Positions 1 through 10,238 of a DNA stretch of 64,000 nucleotides are shown piece after piece (the first letter of the stretch is position 1; each line of letters starts with the position of its first letter). The notes beneath the pieces were generated by a model. That model worked only from the letters and a program-made list of their open reading frames with translations. It did no database searches and was not told where the DNA came from. The DNA is from Pseudisothecium myosuroides (lineage: Eukaryota > Streptophyta > Bryopsida > Hypnales > Lembophyllaceae). The position numbers were made by a program, and so were the translations under genes. The stretch covers positions 26,840,987-26,904,986 of the forward strand of contig OX637290.1 of NCBI GenBank assembly GCA_951799445.1, written 5' to 3'.

Positions 1-355
1 ATTAGACAATGGTCGAAACTATCAATCATATATAAGTGAGTAGATAGACATAGAGGTTGATAAGCAATTAGACTGAAATTGGTGGTCACGTATAAGTGAG
101 TAGATAAAGATGAAGGTTAGTGAGGAATTACATTGAAACTGAACGGTCACGTATAAGTGAGTAGAGAGAGATGGAATTTGGCAAACAATTAGGTTAAAAC
201 TAACGATCATATACAAGTGAGTAGATAAACATAGAGATAGGTGAGCAATTACTTTGAAATTGGACGGTTACGTACAAGTCAATAGATAGAAATGCAATGT
301 TGTGAGCAAGCTTAAGTGATGGAAGTGGGCCGTGGTAGAGATGAAAAGTTGTAAG
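1..355. repeat. Minisatellite, ~62-bp degenerate units
   Basis: About five diverged units repeat the core 'aagtgagtagata' followed by 'gatgaaggtt', 'gagcaatta' and 'ggtcacgta', spaced close to 62 bp. The same unit type reappears at 9489-9735, about 11480-11730 and about 12010-12200, so one old tandem array has been broken up by later transposon insertions. Short open frames here are only read-throughs of the repeat and are not genes. Confidence 0.8.
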
Positions 356-358
356 TAA

Positions 359-1141
359 GGGCCGTTTCACACTATGCCCGAAGGTCGAGAGTTCGTCGGT
401 TTCTACCAATTAGATTTCAAAAAACCAAGACTTTGGACTCTCGATCCTTCACACTACGCCCGAAGATCCAAAGTCCGTCGCCCTCAAAACTGCCTGTACA
501 TGGCAGCAAATGCCTATATGGCAATGCCCTCGCGACGGACTCTTGACCATAGTTTGGGTCGGCCAAAAATAGCGACCCAAATTATGGTCGAAAGTTCGTC
601 AAATTTTTTTCAGAAAAATGTCAGAAATGACAAGATTGCAGCCGTTAGATTAGATTGGATTTGCAGTTTTGGCAGTAGGTAGGTAATTAGTACATGTTAT
701 TTATTATTTGTTATTTTTTATTTATTATTTGTCGCCATTGGGATTTGAAACCTAGTCTCTACCATTACAATGGAGAGTCTTTGCATTCAATGAACCTACC
801 TTCCTTCACCTACTTCCCTTCAATGACCAATCCCATCCTTTTATTCCATTTATACCCTTCATATTCCTTGTTTGATGAGAAGAGCATGTGATGTGATTTT
901 TTCCAAGGCCATTTTGGACTCCTTTCTCATGTTTTTTTAATCTTTTACTTAAAAAAATTGACACATGGGTGAGGTTTGGACTTTGGGCTTGGCTTTGGAG
1001 GCTTCACACTATGGCTGGCCAAAGGCTCCAATTTCTAAATTTTAGGGCCTATTTATTGCCCATTTCTTTGGACTCTCACTAAAGTTTGGACTCTCACTTC
1101 CACGGACTCTCGACTTAGTCGGGCATAGTGTGAAGTGGCCC
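359..1141. mobile_element. TIR DNA transposon, Harbinger/Tourist-like, non-autonomous
   Basis: The two ends are inverted copies: GGGCCGTTTCACACTATGCC on the left and, reverse-complemented, GGGCCACTTCACACTATGCC on the right, with similarity running on through GTCGAGAGT. TAA precedes (356-358) and follows (1142-1144) the element, the TWA-type 3-bp duplication expected of PIF/Harbinger. If the ends are read as AGGGCC..GGCCCT, the flanks AAGTA/AAGTA also match as a 5-bp duplication, so the class is not fully settled. A smaller internal hairpin pairs 545-561 with 573-589. There is no transposase. It inserted into the minisatellite. Confidence 0.75.
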
Positions 1142-1169
1142 TAAGTACAAGATACTATGTAGTTGTGAG

Positions 1170-1314
1170 TGCTGAAGGAAGTGCGTAGTATGGCTTAGAT
1201 TGTTTGTAGGAGCTTATAGTTTGAGTTGATCTTAGTTAGGTGTTGTTTGTAGCCAAACTCATGGACATCTAGAGAGGGCAGCCTTCCAAGAGGTGACATA
1301 ACCCATATGGTTAG
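1170..1314 (+). repeat. Copia 5' LTR, left part
   Basis: This piece matches 9211-9355 of the 3' LTR with scattered substitutions, including the shared stretch 'aggaagtgcgtagtatggct'. It stops exactly at TTAG, where the nested element 1315-6649 was inserted, and the LTR resumes at 6650. Confidence 0.85.
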
Positions 1315-1733
1315 TGTGGGCGCTAGATTACTCACCCTTGGTAATAAAGCGAACACAACCAGGTTCTTAGCTTTTATCTACTTTTTAAATTAAGTGGATG
1401 TTGTAAGCGCGGTCCACTGTGCCTTCCAAGCAATGGATCTTTTGCTAATGTTTCCTAAGTATCGTGGATGGGCAAAAGAAATGCCTAGAGATGCATGTGG
1501 TGACTTCCAAGTTAAATGTCGATGATCAAGGGTTACAAAAATCTAACGATGAAATCCTACCGTACTAAATATCTATCCTATGTCTAGTGTAGACTGGGTG
1601 GTTGGTGCCATTTCTAACAACCCTAACCAATTGGAATGGGACCCCCTAGGTTCCTTCCATGAATCCCTAAGGTTATCCTTTATGTTTTTACGTCCCACTT
1701 GGGAACTCTACTTCTAAAGACTAACCCTAAACT

Positions 1734-2671
1734 TTAACCCCTAAAGGCCCAAGGCTTTTTTCTGCCAAAAAACCATCAAAACTGCCAATTCTATAACAAG
1801 GAGTTAAAAAAAATGAAAAATGTTTTTTTTCACATCCAACCATAGGATCTTACACCTAACTAGTATGAGAATGTGTGGAAAAAATTTCAGAATTTTTGAC
1901 CGCTCAGATTGCAAGATATCTGCGTTTAAAGTGGAAAAAACAAGTATTTCAGCACATTGCGGGACTAGATTTTTTGACTTTAAACATTTTTAACTTAAAA
2001 TTTTTGCACTACAGAGTTTTGTGCTTCAAATCTTTATAGTGGAGATTTGAGTTGAGAGTCTAGGGAAAAAAAATATTCAAAAAAACTTAATTATCATTCC
2101 TAAAAAATTTATTAAGTAGAAGTAGGTACGAGATAGAAGGAAAGTCTAAAACATTAATATATTTTAAATGGAATTAAAATACACTAATCCCAATGGTGAG
2201 ATTGTTCTAGCATGTAAACTAAACCATGAGAATTTTTTTTTTTAAATTGCAAAAATAGCATTCAGAAATGAATCCTACAAGTTATTTTTTTCAAGAAGAT
2301 GCTCTACCTGCCCGAAAAACAAGAATGTCCATAACTTTTTCGTAACAAATCCAAATGAAATGAATCAAAGCTTTCTAGATAGACAAAAATATAATCTACA
2401 AGAAAAAAAATACTTAAAAAAAAAAAAATCAAATTTTTGCCAAATTTTTCTTGCTGCCCGAACTGCCCAGTTACGAAAAAAAGTAACATATTTGGCCATA
2501 ACTTTTGACTCCTATTTCCAAATGTGCTGAAATTTAGTGCATATGAAAGATATTCTTTGCGCCCACCTTCTATTAAAATTTCAGCTTAAAATATGGAAAT
2601 CTCTAATCACACGGACCTGCCCAAAATTTCTATTCGGCCAAAAAATGCATGCTGGTCCTTTAGGGGTTAAC
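1734..2671 (+). mobile_element. TTAA-flanked TIR element, full-length copy
   Basis: It starts TTAACCCCTAAAGG and ends CCTTTAGGGGTTAA and is 938 bp long. It is near the reverse complement of the copy at 30172-31119 and related to copies at 12630, 16742, 23484, 32269 and 39594. No long open frame is present, so it is non-autonomous. TTAA as target with CCC-type ends is known for piggyBac and some Kolobok-like elements; which transposase moved this family is not visible here. Confidence 0.8.
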
Positions 2672-3400
2672 TTCTACTCTAAATTTTAACTTCTAAATGT
2701 AACTCTAGATTTTTACTCCTTTGAATTAACTCTAAATTTTAACCTCCAAGTTCAACTCTACGTTTTAACTTTTAACTCTAGGTTTTAACTTCTAAACTAC
2801 TCTAAATTTACCCTCTAGAGTTAACCCTATGTTTTGACTTTTAATTCTAAGTTTTTACTTCTAAATTACTCTCAAATTTTAACCTCTAGGTTTGACTCTA
2901 CGTTTTCATTTTGACTCTAGATTTTTTACTTCTAAAAACTAACTCTAAGATTTAACTTCTACCTCTAACTTTTTACTTCTACTTTTTGTTTTGGATTCTA
3001 CTATCTAATTTTTCCTCCAAGTTTTGACTTCCAAGTTTAATCCTAAGTTTCAACCTCTAATTTTAACTCTAACTTCCAATTTCTAACTTCAAAATTTAAC
3101 TCCTATTTCTACTCTAGGATTCTACTTCCGAAATTTACTCTAAATTCTTACTTTTAATTTCTACTTTCTACTCGGATTTTTGACCCCTAAATTAACTCTT
3201 AACTTTGGCTTTTAAACTACCCTAAGATTTGACTTGAGGATTTAACCCTTAAAGGTTGAACTTCTAAATTAACTCTAACTTTTTTGCTTCTCAATTTTAC
3301 TCTAATTTTCACCTTCTAAATCTAATCCTAAATTCTACTTTCCAATTTATGAACTGCTAAATCTAAACTTCTACCTTCCGCTAATCTAATTTTTGCTAAT
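2672..3400. repeat. Degenerate AT-rich tandem repeat (aactctaaattttaacttct)
   Basis: Dozens of imperfect repeats of a roughly 20-25 bp unit made of 'aactcta', 'aatttt' and 'aacttct' fill this stretch, interior to the TG..CA insertion. No coding potential is seen. Confidence 0.75.
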
Positions 3401-4550
3401 CATGGGCTAAGGTCCAATCAAGAAAAATCAAGGAGTAATTAGGAAAACCCCGCCAAAGATTAGTTTAATGGCTTACCTCATCGCTGCTGGTGTTGAAAAT
3501 AACTTCGTCCATGTTTTCGTACGCCTCCTTGTCCACGGTACCCCCTTGGTTATTTCTTTTCTTTTCAAAGCTCACCGCTTAATTTGTAGAAAATATTACA
3601 CAATTGCATCCTAACCTCCTTCTTTTCTTTCTTTCTTTTTCTTCTCCTCCCCTCTTCTACACTAGTACTATTCCACCAAATGCTTTTAAGGAGTCTTACA
3701 CTATGGTCTCAAAACTCCGAGAGAGAATTAATGGCGTTCATACCTTCTTACACACTCCCACCTTTGTATCATCCTGATCCTCCTCCTAATGGTCACAACG
3801 AATTCTTGTGGATTTCCTACCTAAGCCTACCTAGTCCTAGGTCTAAACAGTATTTATCGTCTCTCTCCTCCTTCCACCTATTTCACCTCTTTCTTCCCTA
3901 GTCTCCTTCCATTCTTGTCTTTGTGGTTTTGTAGGTGAGAGAGTTGAGAGTGCTTGTTTGCAGATGTGCGCGTGGAGGTGTTGTCTCTATTCTCCCCCTT
4001 CCTTTTTTTCTCCCTTTTCCTAATTTCTATTTTCCTACTCTAAACCCCTAGCTTATAGGACCCTAATCCCCCATTTTTAGGAAGGGAAGGAAAAATACCA
4101 AAAAAAACCCAAGACGGGGTCTAGTTCTAAGCCCCAACTGCCGGCTTGACCCCAGCTGCCGGGCTCAACCCCCTGGCTGGCCGGTCAACAAGGCTGGTTG
4201 GCTGAGGGGGTTGTATTTAAATTTTTTTCTTTTTGATTCTGAACTGTGGACTTCTGATGGCTGGTTTCGATGGGCTGGTCTCTGATGGTCTGGTTTCTAA
4301 TGGACTGGGTTTTGATGGCTGGGTTTAAAACTTGGAACTGGACTTGCAAAAATCTAAGAGAAAATTGGGTTGCGAAAACTTGGGGAAACTGGGTTTGCTA
4401 AGACTTGGGAAACTGGACTTGCAAAAACTAAGGAAATTGGGTTTGCTAAATACTAAGGTAAGGCTAGATTTGTAAAAGAACGGAATTTGCTAACAACCTA
4501 CATGTCTTGGAAGCTAAACTCTGGACATTTCCAAAAAGGTCTTGGAAACT
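3401..4550. other. Non-coding interior of TG..CA insertion
   Basis: No supported gene. 3600-3960 is pyrimidine-rich with short open frames lacking any recognisable motif. About 4190-4480 is simple repeated sequence built on 'gatggctgg' and 'gaaactgg'. Confidence 0.6.
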
Positions 4551-4990
4551 AGACTTTGGAGCTAAGGACCAGGGAGGTTCAGAGCTTTGCCGCTAAGTTG
4601 GATTTAACACCAACTTTAGGACTTTGTAGCACTCCGGGGGGTTCAAAGCTCCGCCGTCCAGGACCGTTTAACACACATTGTAGGACTTGGATCACGTCAC
4701 GGGTTCAAAGCTTTGCCGTCTCTAAGGGGAGTCCACGCACAAAGGGAGACTTTAGAAGAAGGTAGAACAAAACACTTAGAGAAAATACACAACAAAGTCA
4801 AAGTTTGCCGTCCCGGAGGGGGGTCCACTCAACAAGGGAAATGTTAGAAGAAGACTTAGAATAAACTTAGAGAAGACACGCAAAGGAGGTTCAAAGCTTC
4901 GCAGTTCCGAAGGGGGGTCCACTCAACAAGGAAAACGTTAGAAGAAGGTAAAAAAAACTTAAAGAGGATAAACAAGTTAGGATAACGTGG
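4551..4990. repeat. Tandem repeat, ~95-bp unit
   Basis: Four to five imperfect copies share 'ggttcaaagctttgccgtc', then 'aggggggtccactcaacaag' and 'gttagaagaag'. Best copies begin near 4693, 4798 and 4887. Unit function is unknown. Confidence 0.65.
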
Positions 4991-5399
4991 CAACACAAAA
5001 ACTCACACACTAAAGACCCCCCAAAGCGGCATCGCCAAGGTACGGTGGGGGGTGACTTTAGGATTAGCACAAGACACAAAAAAGACTCCTAAACCACTCA
5101 ATTTAACTCACGGGGATACACAAACAATAGAATAGGTCTCAAACTCACAATAAGAGTACACAAAAGTACACAAAGAATACACAAGGCAAGATAGAAGGAC
5201 CCCCAAGGACCTTCAAAGCTTGAAATACAACAACAATGTAGTCAATAGTGCTCCGAAAACACCGTAGACCTTCAAACGCCAAAATATCCAAAATAACTTG
5301 AACCCACGAACCCAAAACAAGAATTAGGGGTGTTCTAAAGAGAGAAATGGGGCCCTTATATAGGTTTCCAAGGGCCCACCCCTCTCTCTAAATTTCTAA

Positions 5400-6649
5400 G
5401 GTAACCTTATCAACTTGGATTTTCATCCTCATCCTCAAAGATTTTCATCCTAATCCCTAAAAAACTACTTCTACCATCTATGCTGGATCAACATCCTAAC
5501 TTTTGGAGATTAACTCCAATCGCCGAACGGATTGCGCCGTTGGCTCCAAATTGTTGTATGTTACACTAGATTTTTAAAACCCCGATATCAAGACCAAAAA
5601 TCCATCGTAGGCTAATTTAGTTTAAAAACCAAGTCGTGGTAAATTTCTAAATCTTGGGGGTCTTCTAATTTGAGAAAAGTAACTATCCTAGGGTCTCCGG
5701 TAGATGCGAGAGAGTGGGAAAGGACTCTTGGTTGACTTCATTTTGCCATCGTATGGTCCCGGAATGCCAGTCAATGTCGCGGGGACCCTGCCACATGATT
5801 AATTCCCGAGGAATCTCACTGGTTCAGATACTTGCCGCTATTAGAATGTCGTGAAACTTCACGGAGCGCATTATTAACATAAGACAAGCTATGCTAATTT
5901 TTAGTGAGATTTTATTGTAACCTGGGTAATTTCCACAAAATTCCCGTTGGAGGTTAGAACGGTTGACCGCCCGGAAAAGGTTCTTCTGCAAGTCGGAAGA
6001 TGCCGGGAATTTTTCTGAGACCTCTCAAGGAGTCGCATGAAAGACGTGTAGGTGCGTTTCCGTACTTGACACGATTGGTCAGTGGAGATTAAAACTGACC
6101 ATCTCCTTGAATTGGCGATGGTGTGGGAATCTTTTGCAGATGAAAGAATCTTGGCAAATCGATTTCGTCATTGAACTCCTGGCATGGGATTTATCCTAGA
6201 ACACCATCCTTGGGCTGTAGATTCTTCCACGGGCCCTCTCTTGCGTTAATGGCTCCTACATGCTAACAATTAGGATTTTGGGAATTCATCGGTCTAATGG
6301 GGAATTCTAAATTTAACTTTAGGTTCCAATCTAGTGGCCTTGCTATGGATCCCTCGGACCAACTTAGCCATGAATTGCCACATTCATGGTGGAATTTAGC
6401 CCTTTTAGGGCTATGTGACTCAAATCCTCCAAATCTAGCTATCTCGTTATTTCTACTTTTTTTTTAGGCGAGATTTGGGGGGATTCTAAGTATAAATACA
6501 ACTCTAGAACAAATATTATAATAGGTATGACAGAACCCTATTCTGGTTCTACACTCTTTTTATGACTTTTTGTATACTTTTATCAACTTTAAATTGCAAA
6601 TTCCAAAAAAAAAATCTACTAGTCCCAAGTGACAAATTGGGAGCTCACA
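5400..6649 (+). promoter_or_regulatory. Putative single LTR with TATA box
   Basis: This non-coding stretch closes the TG..CA insertion. A TATA-like box (agtataaatac) lies near 6488-6498, about 155 bp from the CA terminus, the spacing expected of a U3-R-U5 layout. I could not find a second copy, so LTR identity is an inference. Confidence 0.35.
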
Positions 6650-6782
6650 ATTAGTTATCGCACTCGTTGGTAGATTGGTATAAGAGGTCAGTCCTTAGCA
6701 TGGGCTTGATACCCTTTTCTCATGCTTGTTTGTGATTCCCTTTCATCGAAATATATTAGGCTTGGTGTTCTTTTCTTCAATA
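6650..6782 (+). repeat. Copia 5' LTR, right part
   Basis: Collinear with 9351-9483, sharing 'atcgcactcgttggtaga' and 'catgcttgtttgtgattcc' and the terminal CTTCAATA. It is the downstream piece of the 5' LTR after the nested insertion. Confidence 0.85.
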
Positions 6783-6899
6783 GGTTATGGGCCCATTCAT
6801 GTGAATTGATGTGAAGGTTAAATCTCTTTACAAGGTGGGTTGGAGAAGCACTAGTGGAGCTTAGAGCAAGTAAAGTTTGGGGTTGTTTTGGAGCACTTT

Positions 6900-7065
6900 G
6901 GATCAAGAGAGGGTGGAGAGGGCGGAAAGGGTCGAAAAGGCCAAGAGGACTGAAAAGGTCAAGAGGGCCGAAAGGCCGAGAGGACCAAAAGGGTTGAGAG
7001 GACTGAAAAGGTCGAGAAGGTCGAAAGGGGGAGGGAACCAAAAGGTCAAGAGGGTTGAGATATTC
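6900..7065 (+). repeat. Purine-rich minisatellite in copia leader
   Basis: Repeats of about 10 bp built on 'ggtcaagagg' and 'ggtcgaaaag' run through the untranslated leader between the 5' LTR and gag. Both strands give long open frames of biased composition, which I regard as spurious. Confidence 0.7.
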
Positions 7066-7245
7066 GAACCATTGGAGAGTTCTTTGGAGTGATGTAGACC
7101 ACTTAGGGTTTGATTTGAGAGATTTGGAGCATTTGAGTGTTCATTGGAGTGATTTGGACCACTTGACCTTATAGAGTTGGTGCAATCACAAGAGGGCTGA
7201 TTGGACGTGAAAGGGGCTTTCATTGGGGGTGGGAGTCAATGCACC

Positions 7246-9182
7246 ATGGCCACTAGTGAAGGAGACGGCATGAGGGTCATTGACAAGTTCAATGGAGACA
7301 ACTTCAGACTTTGGAAGTTCAAAATGGAGATGATTTTGGCCGAGAAGGATTTGTGGGAGATTGTGGAGGGTACCGAGAAGCCTCTTCTATCCGATGCCAA
7401 TGTAGCAGTCAAGAAGTTCTATGATAGGAGGGTCAAGAAGGCCTTCTCTATGATTGCTTGCAATCTTGTGGAGATGCAACTTGCACATGTTCAAGCATGC
7501 AAGGGACTGGCTGAAGTATGGCTTGTTCTTTGCAACATCCATGAGACAAAAAGCTTGTCCAACATGCTCTTCATACGGCACAAATTCTTCACGTGCAAAA
7601 ATGCAAGAAGACAAGGACATGCTTGACCACATCAATAAGGTGAAGGGGCTTGCGGACCAACTCGATCGCTTGTTTGGAAGTGCCCGTGACGGATGGAGAT
7701 ATTGTCATGACTCTCCTTGAGAGTTTTCCACCTTCATATGAATATCTCATCACCACTTTGGAGACAAGATCCATGGAAGAGCTCACTCTTGCTTTCATTA
7801 CGGCAAGATTGATGCATGAGGTGTCCAAGAAGAAGAAGAATGAGCCCCAAGATGGAGAGGCAGTCCTCCTCTCATGATATGGCCAAGGGGAGAGCTCACA
7901 ACAACGAAAGGAGGCACGCACGTGCTACAATTGTGGGAAGCCCGGTCACCTTGCAAGATATTGTAGGCAACTCAAGAAGGAGAGTGCAAACAAGGCCAAT
8001 GTCAAGGAGGTGAAAGATGATTTTGCATTTACGGCTTGTGATGGATATGATAACACCAACATATTCCATTGGATCATTGACTCAGGTGCTACTCAACACA
8101 TGACCCCGTATAGGTAAGCTTTCTTCACATATGAGCCCATTAGCAACCGAAAGGTGTATTTGGGTGACAATGGTGTGGTGGAGGCCATTGGCATGGATTG
8201 CATTGTGGTGGAGGTGGATGTGAAGGGCCAATTGAGACAAATTCGCATTCAAGATGCATTGCATGTGCTCAAGTTGCATGCCAACTTACTCTCTGTGAGC
8301 AAGTTAGTGTCACGAGATTTGAAGGTGCAATTCAACAACAAGGATTGTGTTTTGGACGCATCCAATGGAGAAATGATTGTCACCGCACTGAGAGAAGGCA
8401 ATTTGTACCAACTCAAGTTCAAAACGGTGAATGGTACCAATATGGCGTGTTTGACACAAGGATCTACTCACCAACACTTTTTGGAGCTATAGCATTACAA
8501 GAGATTGGGCTACCTCAATATGAAGAGCTCTAGCGACCTTAAGTGTAAGGCTTTCATTGAAGAAAAAAAAGGGGTTAGTGAGACTTTGGAGATGTATCCA
8601 AGTGGAAGCAATGAAAGACCAAAGCTTGAGGTGGACAAATCTCCAACCATCCAAGCTTTGCCAAAAGATGATGGAGACCAAGATGAGACACTACCAACAC
8701 CTAAGGAGAAGACAAGTCCATCTCCGAGTTTGGCATCCAGTGAAGATGAGGAAGGAGATGTTTCCAAAGAGCCAAGATATCCTACAAGGGAGCGCAAGCC
8801 ACCTGGAGAATGGTGGAAGAACCACATTTTGCCTCAAAAGCAAGTGGAGCATGCTAATGTGGCATATGCAAGAGATCCACACAATGTTGGGGAAGCCATG
8901 AAGAGCTCAAATGCAAACAAGTGGGAGCAAAGCATGCAAGAGGAGTATGCCTCACTTATGGCCAAAGGTACATGGGAACTCTCTCCGCTTCCTCTCGATC
9001 GTGCAAGTGTTGCATGCAAGTGGGTGTTTTGCACCAAGAGAGATGCATTGGGCAACATTGTACACTACAAGGCAAGATTGGTGTCAAAGGGGTATTCCCA
9101 AATTGAAGGGGTGGATTTCAATGAGACCTTTGCTCCCATAGCTAAATTTTATACTATTCGACATGAAAGGAGATGGGTTTGA
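7246..9182 (+). pseudogene. Copia gag-pol polyprotein, frameshifted and deleted
   Basis: The frame starts at ATG 7246 (MATSEGDGMR) with a UBN2-type gag. After frame changes near 7595 and 7675 it continues to a CCHC zinc knuckle (CYNCGKPGHLARYC, 7923-7964), an aspartic protease core (WIIDSGATQHMTP, about 8068-8108), a GAG-pre-integrase segment (LLSVSKL, GNLYQLK) and then jumps at about 8540 to the end of integrase. The basic linker (PTRERKPPGEWWKNH) and the start of reverse transcriptase (ACKWVFCTKRD, ARLVSKGYSQ) follow, ending at 9182. The integrase core, the catalytic YVDD part of RT and RNase H are absent. In-frame stops break the protease-to-integrase stretch. The element cannot move on its own; copia assignment is secure. 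Confidence 0.88.
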
Positions 9183-9210
9183 CATTGTTTGGCAACAAAC
9201 AAAGTAGGAG

Positions 9211-9483
9211 TATTGAAGGAAGTGCGTAGTATGGCTTAGATTGTTTTTAGAAGCTCATAGTATGAGTTGACCTTAGTTAGGTGTTGTTTGTAGCCAAACT
9301 AATGGACATCTAAAGAGGGCAGCCCTCTAAGAGGTGATATAACCCATATGGTTAGTCATCGCACTCGTTGGTAGAGTAGTATAAGAGGTTAGCCCTTAGC
9401 ATGGGCTTGATACCCCTTTCTCATGCTTGTTTGTGATTCCCCTTCATCGAAATACATTAGGTTTGGTGTTCTTTTCTTCAATA
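9211..9483 (+). repeat. Copia 3' LTR
   Basis: A 273-bp LTR, TATTGAAG at the start and CTTCAATA at the end, followed by GTGAG, the target duplication also found at 1165-1169. It matches the split 5' LTR along its length. Confidence 0.85.
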
Positions 9484-9488
9484 GTGAG

Positions 9489-9735
9489 CAAGTAGGTGAT
9501 GGTTGAAATAATAGTCACATACAAGTGAGTGGATAAAGATGAAGTATTGTAAGCAAGCTTGGGTGATGGTATATACCTTTGTAAGCAAGTGGGTGATGGT
9601 GAAAGATTATGAGCAAAGAGAAAATGCCATAAAAGATTGTAGGCAAATATGGATGATGAACCTACTTGATGACGGTGAAGGTTTGTGAGCAAGTGGATGG
9701 TAGCTTTCAACACTGCCATGTTTGTACACTCAAAT
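9489..9735. repeat. Minisatellite remnant
   Basis: Continuation of the 5' minisatellite, with 'gtgagcaagtaggtgatggt', 'gataaagatgaag' and 'gtaagcaagtgggtgatgg'. This is the right flank of the copia insertion. Confidence 0.7.
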
Positions 9736-9745
9736 GGGATGCACC

Positions 9746-10238
9746 TTAACTCCTAACAGAAAAATTGATTAACTTTGTGGGAATATCATTTTTATTTCAA
9801 TCGGTGCCCGTGAGCAAAAGTTATACCACAAAAAGTCTAAAACTGAACTCGGCGGGCAACAAAAAAAAATTGCAAAATGTCAAAATAAATTTTTAAAATT
9901 TTGTTTTCTAATTTTTTTAATTTTCTATTTGCATATGAAGCTTTGATTCATTCTATTTGGACTAGTGATGAGAAAGTTACGGACAATCTTTTTTTGGGGG
10001 CAATCTAAGCTTCTTCTTGAAAAAAACTATTTGTCCGACTTTGAATGCTACTATCTTCCAATTTGTACAGTCAAATTTGATGAAATTTTCACCACGTGAT
10101 CTCAGACAAGTGAAGCATACGATCCTACGGTTAGATTATTAGAAAAAATGCTTTATCTGCTTTCGGGGGTGAATCCAACACAAATGGCAGTTTTGAGTGT
10201 TTTTTAGCAGAAAATGGCCTTGGGACTTTAGGGATTAA
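9746..10238 (-). mobile_element. TTAA-flanked element, internal-deletion copy
   Basis: It starts TTAACTCCTAA and ends CTTTAGGGATTAA. The body from 'aaaaattgattaactttgtg' onward aligns with the 16742 copy, but the first ~100 bp after the left terminus are missing. At 493 bp it is about half length. Confidence 0.65.

Larger units (their letters stand above)
1315..6649. mobile_element. TG..CA insertion in copia 5' LTR, LTR type suspected
   Basis: The insertion begins TGTGGGCGCT and ends GAGCTCACA. The flanking LTR bases GTTAG (1310-1314) and ATTAG (6650-6654) form a 5-bp duplication with one mismatch, and removing the insert rejoins an LTR collinear with 9211-9483. TG..CA plus 5 bp is the rule for LTR retrotransposons. 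However, I find no matching LTR pair and no gag-pol. The last ~1.1 kb looks like one LTR (TATA box near 6490, AT-rich leader, CA end). It also contains the TTAA element 1734-2671 and several low-complexity arrays. It may be a non-coding derivative (LARD-like) or a recombined element. Confidence 0.6.
1170..9483 (+). mobile_element. Ty1/copia retrotransposon, decayed, with nested insertion
   Basis: The element is bounded by the 5-bp duplication GTGAG (1165-1169 and 9484-9488). LTR termini are TGCTGAAGGAAG (5' LTR, 1170), TATTGAAGGAAG (3' LTR, 9211) and CTTCAATA at both LTR ends, which look like decayed TGTTGAAG..CTTCAACA. The 5' LTR is interrupted by a 5.3-kb insertion at 1315-6649. The internal region 6783-9210 carries gag, zinc knuckle, protease, pre-integrase and partial reverse transcriptase. 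Most of integrase and the downstream part of RT/RNase H are missing. A purine-rich stretch (aaagtaggag) just before the 3' LTR may be the polypurine tract. Confidence 0.85.

Noticed and set aside
374..682. 102-codon open frame inside the Harbinger-like element
   Set aside because: It spans the inverted repeat end and a hairpin, with no transposase motif.
6670..6690. 'ttggtataagaggtcag' as a copia primer-binding site
   Set aside because: It resembles TGGTATCAGAGC but lies inside both LTR copies (also near 9370), not after the LTR end.
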